A stretch of DNA of 64,000 bases, from NCBI GenBank assembly GCA_963989385.1, contig OZ022498.1, forward strand, positions 104,269,298 through 104,333,297, written 5' to 3'. A program made the translations under genes and the position numbers. This DNA is from Ctena decussata (lineage: Eukaryota; Mollusca; Bivalvia; Lucinida; Lucinidae). Position 1 is the first letter of the stretch. Each line of letters starts with the position of its first letter. Positions 32,624 through 44,900 of this stretch are shown here, piece after piece. A model generated the notes under the pieces. The model searched no databases and had not been told where the DNA came from. It saw only the letters and a list, made by a program, of their open reading frames with translations.

Positions 32624-32859
32624 GAGCCGCGACACGACAAAACCAACAATGTGGTTGTGCGCCAAGCGCAGACTCAGATCAGCCTGGGCATCCGCTCAGT
32701 CCGATCAGACTCGTCGCTAAGCACTTAAAGGGAAGCTAAGGGTCTAAGCTACCTCCATGCGGACAGTGAAGACTCTGATCAGACTGGGCGGATGCCCAGG
32801 CTGATCTGAGTCTGCGCTGGGCGCACAACCACATTGTTGGTTTTCTCGTGTCGCGGCTC
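32624..32859 (+). mobile_element. 236-bp palindromic MITE-like element, copy 7
   Basis: Orientation A. The arms are well preserved, but the immediate flanks (ATAT and AATG) do not match, so the target duplication has decayed or the element was moved by another process. Confidence 0.85.
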
Positions 32860-33105
32860 AATGATGGTGGAATAAGCAGATGAAAAACGTGATAGTTCAA
32901 TCGTAAGACGTCAACGTAAATCAGACGCTAAAAAAAGAAGCATGAAAAGATGTTTTCTGTTGACATCCGCCGCCAGTCAGATTGTATCGACGTACGTAAT
33001 TAGAATTTCTTTAGAACAAATATAGAGGATCCAGTTCATTTGTAGAAAACGATTCATTTGAAAATTACAAAATGTGAACAAAATATCAACAACTATCAAG
33101 TGACT

Positions 33106-33361
33106 CAGAGCTCTAGATAAGAGGGAGTATTTGGTAATAATAATTACCAAATAATAATAACCTAATATTATTATTATTATTACCTAATAATAGTTAGGGA
33201 TAATTTTTGTTAATTCTGCATAAAAACATATGTTGTGACCCCTCATCTGAACCGTCTCAATGAGACGGTTCAGATGAGGGGTCACAACATAAGGTTTCAA
33301 TGAGAAATAAGAAAAATTATCCTTAATTATCATCAAATACTCCCTCTTATCTAGAGCTCTG
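33106..33361. mobile_element. MITE with central stem, copy 3 (256 bp)
   Basis: Ends CAGAGCTCTAGATAAGAGGG...CCCTCTTATCTAGAGCTCTG. The central stem is TTGTGACCCCTCATCTGAAC / GTTCAGATGAGGGGTCACAA. The left arm contains an ATTATT-rich expansion (33132-33190) absent from the right. GTGACT occurs immediately outside both ends (33100-33105 and 33362-33367), a candidate 6-bp target duplication. Confidence 0.8.
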
Positions 33362-33657
33362 GTGACTGTCATTATGCGTTTTTATTGCCGTTGGGTATAC
33401 AACTTATATCTTCCCTCCTGTTCACAGGGTAGCATTGGAAGTGGGATTAAACAGGTTTTTATTGTTACTATAATTTTCTTCTTTTCTGAAGCACCATCTT
33501 GAGATTTTAGTTAAAACCACCGTATATTTATAACAGAATGGCCTTTGTATGACATTGTTTAACATATACCCGCTTATATACTCTTGTTGAATTTCTCTAA
33601 ATATAGCAAGCTCATTCCCTTTTTGCCAGAAGAAACACAGTTCGAGATACACGAACT

Positions 33658-34003
33658 TTCTGCCTGCACAGCTTAAGTCAAATGAAGATGTGTGTCACTC
33701 ATCTTCATTTGACTTAAGCTATGCAGGCACCCATCTTCATTTGACTTAAGCTGTGCAGGCAAAAACACCCATCTTCATTTGACTTAAGCTGTGCATGCAA
33801 AAAGTGTTTGAAAGTTCGCGGTGTCACCCATCTTCATTTAACTTCAGCTGTGCAGGCAAAAACGTACTTGAAAGTTCGCGGTGACATCTATCTTCATTTG
33901 ACTTAAGCTTTGCAAGCAAAAACGTACTTGAAAGTTCGCGGTGACATCTATCTTCATTTGACTTAAGCTTTGCAAGCAAAAACGTACTTGAAAGTTCGCG
34001 CAA
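33658..34003 (+). repeat. Tandem array of ~35- to 60-bp units with an inverted first unit
   Basis: CATCTTCATTTGACTTAAGC occurs about six times, and the last full period is 60 bp with near-identical units (33870-33999). The first unit, GCACAGCTTAAGTCAAATGA at about 33664, is inverted and pairs with the second to form a 68-bp hairpin. The 60-bp period keeps one minus-strand frame open (70 codons), which is why it looks coding; I reject it as a gene. Confidence 0.85.
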
Positions 34004-35009
34004 ATGAAAGAATATATCACCAAGCTGGAAGATTTCACGTCTACTTTGTAGTACATTTTCTGTCAGTATCTGGATCTGTCCAAATGCGAGATGGCAACAC
34101 TGCAGACTGGTCAGTATAAGTATCGACTATGTAGCCTTACCACTATTAGCTGGAGCTTCTGGAAATATATCAAACACAAACTTTCGTCGACTGCTTCGGG
34201 TTTTAAAAACATAAGCCAAAGAATAACAAGCCACTTTCCGACCTATCCACATACCCAGGTTAAAAGCCACGCAAACGTATGATTATTTTCGGGAAAAAGG
34301 TTGCGCAAACGTAGAACAGTTTCGGGTAGTGTCGCACAAACATTTGCATATTCAACATAACTGTATGTTTACTATTTACATATTTACTATTGTACCATTT
34401 GTAGAATACTTGTCACATTTAGGGAGAGGACTATATAATTTGTTTATAACTTGTGTCGAATTCATTTGTTTGTTTGCAGTAAAATAACAGGCAGACAGGA
34501 AATGAAAATATTATGGGTTTTTTTTCTCAAATTTTATTAAAAAAGTTTCATGATGGTATGTTCAATCATTTTAACATATGCGGCTTGAAAACAAATGTAA
34601 GCAAACAGGTAGCTTGTCATATAGGGGCTACCCAGATGCAACCAGATGATCTCAGTAAACTTTTTAAATTGGTTATCTCTTGATCAGTAAAATGTATGCT
34701 TGTTGAACCAATAGCATGCTGAATTATGTTTTCTTCAATCAGTCAAAGAGGTAGCCTAGTCATCAGGCGAAGTAGTAACCGGCCATTCACTTACAGGTTA
34801 AGGTTTTTCCAGAGCGTGTAATATTCAGAATGTGTTGAATATAGATACAATTTATCATTTAATGTGTTTGGCATTGCTAACTTCAAGTTAAAATTGAAAA
34901 CACTTCAAGAACTAAGACAAAAATTGAAACATTTCATGAACTAAGAAAAACATCCGCTTAAAGTTTCCATAGTCCTTTCAGTGGTAAAAACGTCTAAACT
35001 CTAATCATT
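34004..35009. other. Gap, nothing recognised
   Basis: Short phrases GCGCAAACGTA and CACGCAAACGTA recur near 34265-34312, and AAAATTGAAA.CA.TTCA.GAACTAAGA is duplicated at about 34890-34950. No gene was seen. Confidence 0.35.
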
Positions 35010-35415
35010 GTAAAAGGCGGTTCAATCTTCACGTCTGGTAATAAAATCTGGGTTGATGTGCATATATTGAGTCATATAACTGGCAAAAAGTAGAGAAAAC
35101 AAGCTTTTTTAAAAAGTAACAAATCGCTCCACAAATTAAGATTTCCTGTTCTGGTTTCCCGTCTAGCAATGCTGTATAAACATAGGCGGGATAGTTATTG
35201 GGACTCCACGCCTGTACATTGTATTTTTACCATTTTATTCAACTTAATGAAATCGAAAGTAGGTCATGACCCAAATAAGTTTTCAAACCCTTTTTATGTG
35301 AAACTCAAGAATGTTTTATTTGTTTAAAGCTGGCCACGGTCATTTACACTGACGAAACTAAACTGACAAGTTTGCAGCGATACCTCATGATAACATTTTT
35401 CACGCTGATAGAGCA
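35010..35415 (+). repeat. Dispersed repeat, ~410 bp, copy 2
   Basis: Matches 5437-5848. The left breakpoint of the 2.49-kb duplication falls inside it at 35208, so only its right half reappears at 37696-37904. Confidence 0.75.
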
Positions 35416-37695
35416 ACTAGGCCTTAAACACAAACATTTCTGTCACTTGTGAAAAGATAACTTACTTCATATTTTCTATCCTTATTCTCCAATTGTCCAC
35501 ACAAGCGGCTGCTATGAAATATTTTTAGTCATCGACTGAACCTGGCCATCTTGCTACGATATTTGTCAACATCTTGTCAATATTAGTCACTGCTTGTACA
35601 TTAATAGACAAAAAGCCATTTATCAAGTCTAAGCATTTACATGATCTAATCGTACCTGTGAGAATGGTATATATGGACCATGATGGGTAATTCGGAATAT
35701 GCTTTACGGCCGTATCTTTATATTCCTGTTTCAAATCCACTTGATTGGTTGATTGTTTTGGGCTTAATGGCCCTTTTGAGAATGTATTTCAGTTTATATA
35801 GGGACCGGCTCCCAGAGAGAGGGATAAAGAAGAGAAATGGAAGACCAAACAAATCCTACCCGCACCTACTGCAAGTACAGAAGGCCCTTGCCCTATAATG
35901 ATTCAAAGCAGTAGGACGCCCCGGCACTGAAGTTATACACAACACCATCGCACCACCCGACCACCCCTTCAAATCCGCAAAATGCAGCCAAATGACGCTA
36001 GAACCACGCCAGCGTTGAACTTGAAAAACTGTGGAGCAGTTATATGGCTGCTTCCTTTGTTTAGCAACGGGTCTGCATATATATAAACAGACAATTACTT
36101 CGGCTTTCCACCTGTGCTTTTGAATCGGTCATATGAAGCTATTCTGCTTTTTTTACACGAAAACTCTCTGCAACGTTTTGATTCCGTCCTTCTTTTATCA
36201 TCTCCGGCTAGCATGTTCTATAGTACAGTTTTAACTGAAGAACGCACAATATGCATGTTTAATTCAATAAACTAAATACAGTTGCAAAGGTTCGTGCTTT
36301 TAGTCTTAGAAATTCAATTTTGGAAAGATTTTCAGTTTACTGCCGTAATGATTCTCTATTTTGGGGCGGAAGGGCGTTAACCATTTGCAGTCTGATCAAA
36401 GTCTGTGCTGTTTACCGTCTCCCATGCAACTATATGATGACGCGCGAAAAAGTCAAATCAGCTTAAAATATTTTACGGCTCTTTATCAGGTGATGCTGAC
36501 CCTATATCTAGAGTAATCACGGCACATTAGCTTTCAGAATAATCTAATTCTTCAATTAAAGAGCAGGAAGAACTCTTGAGGATGTGTTACAATGCGCTAA
36601 TATAATTTTCAAAAACGGATTTCTTTGACGAATAAGTGCAGAACCTTGTGTTTCGCTATCATTTTATGGTAGCTACCATTAAAACCTGGGCGCCAGATTC
36701 CAAAGCATCGTTAGCTCAACGAAGTCCTAATGGAGGATTCGTTAAGTCTAACAGTACGCATAAAATCAAGTGTATTCAAGGGTTAACTTGTAAGTTTTAA
36801 ACAACCGGGTCCTTTTCGTTGTTTTTTTTTGTTTTTTTTTTTCTTAAATTTTGCAAAACATGGATAAAAACCTGCAAGTAAACGTTTTGAGGGAGTGTCT
36901 GGGTTTCATACAGAATTTGATAAAAACAAAAGTATTGACTATCCGGCCAATTAGTCGAAAGGCTATACACGGGTCCATATTTATCGAAAAGCACAGAAAT
37001 ACCGAAAAGCATATAATTACCTAAAAAAAATATCTTTAAAAAAAAAGATATAAGACGAAGTGAAGGAAGACATATTTGAAACAAATAATATTTTTTTTAT
37101 TTCTGTTGAGATAAGAAATTGGCTGCAAGCAAGGTTTCAGAATACGTCCTGCAAAATTATCTGCACTCAATGTTTTAAATACGCTATACGCCTTTAATAA
37201 TTAAAATGTAAAAAAGGACCAAAATCTAATGGGGTATCTATGAGAAATTTTTACTGTGGTTGAAAAAAATCCAAGTTTAAAACCCTGTCGCTAAGTCATA
37301 ATAACAAAATAAAAATTGCCTAAGTACAAAATGCTGTAAATATGTCTGATATTATTATTGGGGTTATCCACTATGGCGAGAAACCAGACTGGTCCGTAAA
37401 TTATTGACATTCTTCGGTACATTCCGATATGCTTCCGATGATACGGTACTGTATTTTACCCGGTTCAGTACAGCCGGGTGCGTAAATTTACCGGAACGGA
37501 CCGGAATGGACTGAATTACCGGAACGGACCCGTTTTCCCCTATCTTCAGTAGATATTTGTAATATTTTTATTAAATAACTCTTATTTAATATTAATACAT
37601 TTTCTGTATGCCATCTAGCCCAAATCAATTAGAGATATTAATCAAAATACTCTTTGAGTATTTTGCGCCATGGGTAGGCCTCTTAATACCCCCCG
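35208..37695 (+). repeat. Tandem duplication, unit 1 (2488 bp)
   Basis: Aligns base for base with 37696-40199 at an offset of 2488, with only around ten substitutions noticed by eye plus poly-T length changes. Contents: the right half of the dispersed repeat, a SINE-like copy with its target duplication (35730-35976), AT-rich unannotated sequence (35977-37440) and the left part of the CCGGAACGG-rich element. The 71-, 72- and 95-codon frames are repeated in unit 2 and show no domain. Confidence 0.95.
35739..35967 (-). mobile_element. SINE-like element with a 9-bp target duplication (unit 1)
   Basis: Minus orientation, 229 bp, flanked by TTCAAATCC at 35730-35738 and 35968-35976. Head, body and tail blocks are all present. 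Confidence 0.85.
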
Positions 37696-40199
37696 ACGCC
37701 TGTACATTGTATTTTTACCATTTTATTCAACTTAATGAAATCGAAAGTAGGTCATGACCCAAATAAGTTTTCAAACCCTTTTTATGTGAAACTCAAGAAT
37801 GTTTTATTTGTTTAAAGCTGGCCACGGTCATTTACACTGACGAAACTAAACTGACAAGTTTGCAGCGATACCTCATGATAACATTTTTCACGCTGATAGA
37901 GCAACTAGGCCTTAAACACAAACATTTCTGTCACTTGTGAAAAGATAACTTACTTCATATTTTCTATCCTTATTCTCCAATTGTCCACACAAGCGGCTGC
38001 TATGAAATATTTTTAGTAATCGACTGAACCTGGCCATCTTGCTACGATATTTGTCAACATCTTGTCAATATTAGTCACTGCTTGTACATTAATAGACAAA
38101 AAGCCATTTATCAAGTCTAAGCATTTACATGATCTAATCGTACCTGTGAGAATGGTATATATGGACCATGATGGGTAATTCGGAATATGCTTTACGGCCG
38201 TATCTTTATATTCCTGTTTCAAATCCACTTGATTGGTTGATTGTTTTGGGCTTAATGGCCCTTTTGAGAATGTATTTCAGTTTATATAGGGACCGGCTCC
38301 CAGAGAGAGGGATAAAGAAGAGAAATGAAAGACCAAACAAATCCTACCCGCACCTACTGCAAGTACAGAAGGCCCTTGCCCTATAATGATTCAAAGCAGT
38401 AGGACGCCCCGGCACTGAAGTTATACACAACACCATCGCACCACCCGACCACCCCTTCAAATCCGCAAAATGCAGCCAAATGACGCTGGAACCACGCCAG
38501 CGTTGAACTTGAAAAACTGTGGAGCAGTTATATGGCTGCTTCCTTTGTTTAGCAACGGGTCTGCATATATATAAACAGACAATTACTTCGGCTTTCCACC
38601 TGTGCTTTTGAATCGGTCATATGAAGCTATTCTGCTTTTTTTACACGAAAACTCTCTGCAACGTTTTGATTCCGTCCTTCTTTTATCATCTCCGGCTAGC
38701 ATGTTCTATAGTACAGTTTTAACTGAAGAACGCACAATATGCATGTTTAATTCAATAAACTAAATACAGTTGCAAAGGTTCGTGCTTTTAGTCTTAGAAA
38801 TTCAATTTTGGAAAGATTTTCAGTTTACTGCCGTAATGATTCTCTATTTTGGGGCGGAAGGGCGTTAACCATTTGCAGTCTGATCAAAGTCTGTGCTGTT
38901 TACCGTCTCCCATGCAACTATATGATGACGCGCGAAAAAGTCAAATCAGCTTAAAATATTTTACGGCTCTTTATCAGGTGATGCTGACCCTATATCTAGA
39001 GTAATCACGGCACATTAGCTTTCAGAATAATCTAATTCTTCAATTAAAGAGCAGGAAGAACTCTTGAGGATGTGTTACAATGCGCTAATATAATTTTCAA
39101 AAACGGATTTCTTTGACGAATAAGTGCAGAACCTTGTGTTTCGCTATCATTTTATGGTAGCTACCATTAAAACCTGGGCGCCAGATTCCAAAGCATCGTT
39201 AGCTCAACGAAGTCCTAATGGAGGATTCGTTAAGTCTAACAGTACGCATAAAATCAAGTGTATTCAAGGGTTAACTTGTAAGTTTTAAACAACCGGGTCC
39301 TTTTCGTTGTTTTTTTTTTTGTTTTTTTTTTTGTTTTTTTTTTTTCTTAAATTTTGCAAAACATGGATAAAAACCTGCAAGTAAACGTTTTGAGGGAGTG
39401 TCTGGGTTTCATACAGAATTTGATAAAAACAAAAGTATTGACTATCCGGCCAATTAGTCGAAAGGCTATACACGGGTCCATATTTATCGAAAAGCACAGA
39501 AATACCGAAAAGCATATAATTACCTAAAAAAAATATCTTTAAAAAAAAAGATATAAGACGAAGTGAAGGAAGACATATTTGAAACAAATAATAATTTTTT
39601 TATTTCTGTTGAGATAAGAAATTGGCTGCAAGCAAGGTTTCAGAATACGTCCCGCAAAATTATCTGCACTCAATGTTTTAAATACGCTATACGCCTTTAA
39701 TAATTAAAATGTAAAAAAGGACCAAAATCTAATGGGGTATCTATGAGAAATTTTCACTGTGGTTGAAAAAATTCCAAGTTTAAAACCCTGTCGCTAAGTC
39801 ATAATAACAAAATAAAAATTGCCTAAGTACAAAATGCTGTAAATATGTCCGATATTATTATTGGGGTTTTCCACTATGGCGAGAAACCAGACTGGTCCGT
39901 AAATTATTGACATTCTTCGGTACATTCCGATATGCTTCCGATGATACGGTACTGTATTTTACCCGGTTCAGTACAGCCGGGTGCGTAAATTTACCGGAAC
40001 GGACCGGAATGGACTGAATTACCGGAACGGACCCGTTTTCCCCTATCTTCAGTAGATATTTGTAATATTTTTATTAAATAACTCTTATTTAATATTAATA
40101 CATTTTCTGTATGCCATCTAGCCCAAATCAATTAGAGATATTAATCAAAATACTCTTTGAGTATTTTGCGCCATGGGTAGGCCTCTTAATACCCCCCGC
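37696..40199 (+). repeat. Tandem duplication, unit 2 (2504 bp)
   Basis: Second copy. It is longer than unit 1 almost entirely because the T-rich tract at about 39310-39345 gained a T(n)G block. The junction is ACCCCCCG|ACGCCTG at 37695/37696. The right limit (40199) is where unit 2 continues into CATATGCG while unit 1 jumps to ACGCCTG. Confidence 0.95.
38227..38455 (-). mobile_element. SINE-like element (unit 2 copy)
   Basis: Duplicate of 35739-35967 carried by the segmental duplication, not an independent insertion. One substitution in the GA-rich tract (GGAAGACC to GAAAGACC). Confidence 0.85.
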
Positions 40200-40692
40200 A
40201 TATGCGTTTCATCTTAAAATCATATAATTTTATATAAAAATCTGGTTATCTTTCTTCCAAGACTTGGAGCGAATGAAAAACCAAAAAAATTCCCGAATTT
40301 TTGTTCCATAGTATCATGACCACTATTTCAGCCATAGAAAATATGTAGAGCTATTTTTAGCTTTAAATTGAAACATTACAGTGGTCTAAATGTATAAAGG
40401 GAAACTTTATATATCGATTGTACAGTTAGCACCATTATCATGTTTCAATAAGTCGTCAATTTATCTGACGGACAGACATTTGTTTCGCCAATAGTCCTTA
40501 TCAGATATAGTCAAATCAAAATCAGGGGTTGCAAGTTAAGATAATACATGTTAGTCATAGGTAGGGCCTTGAATTAATCTGCGCGTGTAGATTGTATCAA
40601 AATATCTCAAAAATCAGCTGGAAATATGAATAATAAGGGTCCGTTCCGGTCCGTCCCGGTAATTAGGTCCGTACCGGTAAATTTACGCACCG
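39979..40692. mobile_element. ~714-bp element with ~70-bp inverted ends and a ~9-10-bp target duplication
   Basis: GGTGCGTAAATTTACCGG at the left and CCGGTAAATTTACGCACC at the right, continuing inward through ACGGACCGGAA and AATTACCGG..ACGGACC. AGTACAGCC(G) flanks both sides (39970-39978 and 40693-40701). A 9-10-bp duplication would suit Mutator-like elements; superfamily is an inference. The left part alone is also present at about 37475-37695 because of the duplication. No transposase. Confidence 0.65.
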
Positions 40693-40701
40693 AGTACAGC
40701 C

Positions 40702-41949
40702 GAACTACTTTTTTACTACGAAAGACTTTTCGCACCATAGAATCTTTTTTTTCTCAAGCCATCGGCATTTGCGTTTCTCGCGTTCTGCTTAACTCTATCA
40801 ATCATTACAGCGTTAAAGTGAAAAACATATTTAAAACTAAATGCAAAGTGCAAATAATAACATTTTTAATGTAACTAAATCTTCTGACAGGTGAATAACA
40901 ATTCCATGACATATGCGCTCTTCCATACAGAGATCAAGTCAAGTTTTGGCGGCAACGATGATTTTACTAGACTTCGTCTAAAAACACCAATATGGCTGGC
41001 GCGGGAAATTTGAGCGGATAGACGGGACATTTGAGCTAAAAAAAACATGGACGTTTGAGCGGCAAAAAAGTTGATATTTGAGCGAAACGGAAAATAACCA
41101 TTTTGAGCGGAATACCTGAATCACCTATTTTCATGGGTGACAACCTTCGACCGTAAATTTGTTGATCCTGATCGAAAATTACGGTCTTTTCAGGGTGTAT
41201 TCTTTGCGATGTCAGATAATGGTCTTTACTGTTTGAGTAGTACAGTGCTAAAGGGGCGCAGGGGATTACTGAGTTAAAAATTATTGACATGCTTGTACAT
41301 TTGTACACATTCAACTGTTATCTAACAGACATAACCGTTGCTTGTAAAGGACAACGTGAAAAATATCATTGAAATGCCATAAAAGTTTCCTCTGAGAGTT
41401 TGATAGGCCCAACTGTTTATGTAGCCAAATTATTGAAGCTAAGAAAGTTGGCAGAACGCCTTGGATGAAATCTACTATGAAATAATTATGATCCGATACT
41501 GTCGCAACTGATTCGTTATTGTCGTAAGACCCTCCTGTAAGTCTGGATAGGTTATCTGCCCTTAAAAGAATAAATTTAGTAAATATTTTGACATGGGTAG
41601 ATAGAGGAGATTTTTTTCAATTGTTATGTGTAATAACATACATAATCTAAGCATTCATTTACAACAAAACAGGAGTTTTAACGAACTTGATCCGATACTG
41701 TCGAGTCCGCTGTATCTGGACCATATGTACATGTAAGCACCGACTCACCGTTTTTTATCTTGTGTTAAAATCCTGTCTCTTATATTTTACGAACGGAAAA
41801 TCTGTCAGAGTTTCTTCAAAATGGCCGTCGAATGATTAATTCTGTCACGCGCGCTATGACGTAGGTTATTACCCCAATGTTTTGTCTCCCATTATTTCAG
41901 ACGCCTTGTCTTGTGCCCCTTCCATAAGCCAGATGAAGATTGCTCGGTT
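40702..41949. other. Gap with a short TTTGAGCGG series
   Basis: At 41008-41110 the word TTTGAGC(G/T) occurs five times at 20-27-bp spacing, separated by GGAC/AAAA spacers. The remainder, including GATCCGATACTGTCG at about 41490 and 41689, shows no gene. Confidence 0.4.
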
Positions 41950-44900
41950 AGGTATTCGAGTGAACCTCAAAAGCCACTGGACCAATTGAAACGAAATTTC
42001 ATATAAAGCCTCCATGGGTTGAGGGAACAAAAATTTACGGTCCAGGTCACATGGCCAACATGGCCGCCACGCCCATTTATGGTAAACCCCTTTAAAAATC
42101 TTCTCCAAAATCAATTGACCGATGGCCTTGAAACTTGGTATGTAGCATTGGGTAAGCAAGTACTATCAAGAATGTTCAAATTATGGCCTTGGGTTGGCCT
42201 TGACCTTTTTACGGTAAGGTCAAATATGGAAAAATGCTAGAACATAAGATTTCATGGGAAGTTTTGAAGATTTTGGCAAAAAAATGGTATATGCTGTCAT
42301 CTTAATCAGTATTTTGAGATTTGTGAGTACAAGAGGTCAAGGTCATGCTTTGACTTTTGACCCAGAACTCTCATATTTTGACAATTTCAAACAATCCCTT
42401 CAAAAACCACTTGACAATTGTAACCACATTAATACAGAGCCTACAGGGGTTTGGGGAATGAAACTCGTTCAAACGGTCCAGGTCACATGATCAACATGGC
42501 TGCCACGCCCATATATGGTAAAAACCTTTAAATACGTTCTTCTCCAGAAACAATTGACCGATGGCCTTGAAACTTGGTATGTAGCATTGGGTACTCCAGT
42601 ACTATCGAGATTGTTCAATCTATGACCTTGGGTTGACCTTGAACATTTTACGGCAAGGTCGATTATGGGAAAATGCTAGAACATAAATTTTTAGCTCACC
42701 TGAGCCAGCGGCTCCGGGGGAGCTTATAGGATGGTAAGGCTCCGTCGTCCGTCGTCGTCCGTCGTCGTCCGTCGTCCGTCCGTCCGTCCACAATTTCAAA
42801 CGACTTCTCCTCTGAAACCGCTGGGCGAATTGTAACCAAATTTCATATATGGCCTCCAGAGGAAGGGGGAACGAAAAGTTGTTCAAACCGTCCTGGTCAC
42901 ATGACCAACATGGCCGCCATGCCCATATATGGTAAAAACCAAAAAAAATCTTCTTCTCCAGAACCAATAGGCCGATGGCCTTGAAACTTGGTATGTAGCA
43001 TCGGGTACATGAGTACTACCAAGATTGTTCAAATTATGACCTTGGGTTGACCTTGACCTTTTTTACGGCAAGGTCAAATTTGCTTCCTTGTGCTTTTATA
43101 TGGGAAAATGCTAGAACATAAGATATCTTGAAAACTGTTGAAGATTTTGGGCTAAAAATCAATATCTACAGTCATCTAAATGAGTACATGAAGATTTATG
43201 AGTACAAGAGGTCAAGGTCATTCTTTGACCTTTGACCCAGAACTCTCATATTTTGACAATTTCAAACAATCTTCTCAACAGCCACTGGGCCAATTGAAAC
43301 CAAATTTCATATAGAGCCTCCAGGGGATGAGGGAATGAAAATTTATTCAAACGGTTCAGGTCATATGACCAACATGGCCGTCAATGCCCATATATGGTAA
43401 AAACCTTGAAAAATCTTCTTCTCCAGAACCAATTGACCGATGGCCTTGAAACTCGGTATGTAGCATTGGGTACTCGAGTACTATCAAGATTGTTCAAATT
43501 ATGACCTTGGGTTGACCTTGACATTTTTACGGCAAGGTCAAATATGGGAAAATGCTAGAACTTAAGATATCAGGGAAAGTTTTGAAGATTAAGGTCTAAA
43601 AGTTGGTATATGCAGTCATCTTTAATGAGTACAATGAAGATTTGTGAGTACAAGAGGTCAAGGTCATTCTTTGACCTTTGACCCTGAGCTCTCATATTTT
43701 GACAATTTCAAACAATCTTCTCAAAAACCACTCGGCCTATTGATACCAAAATTATAGAACCTCCAGGGGATGAGGGAATGAAAATTTGTTCAAACGGTTC
43801 AGGTCACATGACCAACATGGCCGCCATGCCCATATATGGTAAATTCTTTAAAAAATCTTCTTCTCCAGAACCAATTGACCGATGGCCTTGAAACTTGGTA
43901 TGTAGCATTGGGTACTCCAGTACTATCAAGAGTGTTCAAAATGATGACCTTGGGGTGACCTTGGCCATTTTACAGCAAGGTCAAATATGGGAAAATGCTA
44001 GAACATAAGATTTCATGGAAAGTTTTGAAGATTTAGGCCTAAAAATTGGTAAATACAGCCATCTTAATGTGTACATCAAGATTCATGACTACAAGAGGTC
44101 AAGGTCGTTCTTTGACCTTTGACCCCGAATTCTCAGAATAGTTTGACAATTTCAAACTTCTCCTTAAAAGCTAATGCGGCAATTGTAACCAATATTATAT
44201 AGAGCCTTCAGGGGTCGAGGAAATGAAAATTTCTTCAAATGGTCTGGGTTACATGACCAACATGGCCACCATGACCATATATGGTAAAAACCTTTTTGAT
44301 CAGTGGCCTTGAAACTTGGTATGTAGCATTGGGTACTCCAGTACTATCAAGATTGTTCAAATTATGACCTTGGTTGACCTTGACCTTTTTTACAGCAAGG
44401 TCAAATATGGGAAAATGCTAGAACATAAGATTTCATGGGAAGTTTTTGGCCTAAAAATTGTTATATACAGTCGTCTTAATGAGGTCATGAAGAATTATGA
44501 GTACAAGAGGTCAAGGTCATTCTTTGACCTTTGACCCAGATCTCTCATATTTTGACATTTTCAAACATTTTCTCAAAAGGCAAAGGGCCAATTGTAATCA
44601 CATTTCATATTGAGCCTCCAGGGGTTGATTGAACGAAAATTTGTTCAAACGGTCCAGGTCACATGACCAACATGGCCACCATACCCATTTATGGTATAAA
44701 CCTTAAATATTTTTTCTTCTCCAGAACCAATACACCAGTGGCCTTGAAACTTGGTAAGTAGCATGGAGTACTAGAGTACTACCAAGACTGTTCAAATGAT
44801 TACCTCGGGTTTTCCTTAACTTTTTTTTGCGGCATGGTCAAATATGGGAAAATGCTAGAACATAAGATTTCATGGAAAGTTTTGCCTAAAAAATGGTATA

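Noticed and set aside
33844..34056. Minus-strand frame with a 20-residue repeat
   Set aside because: The exact 60-bp DNA period explains the apparent protein repeat; no start context or domain.
36360..36450. Eighth copy of the 236-bp palindrome
   Set aside because: Only a CTGATCAAAGTCTG-like core is present, without arms; the same holds for about 13500, 23140 and 61107.
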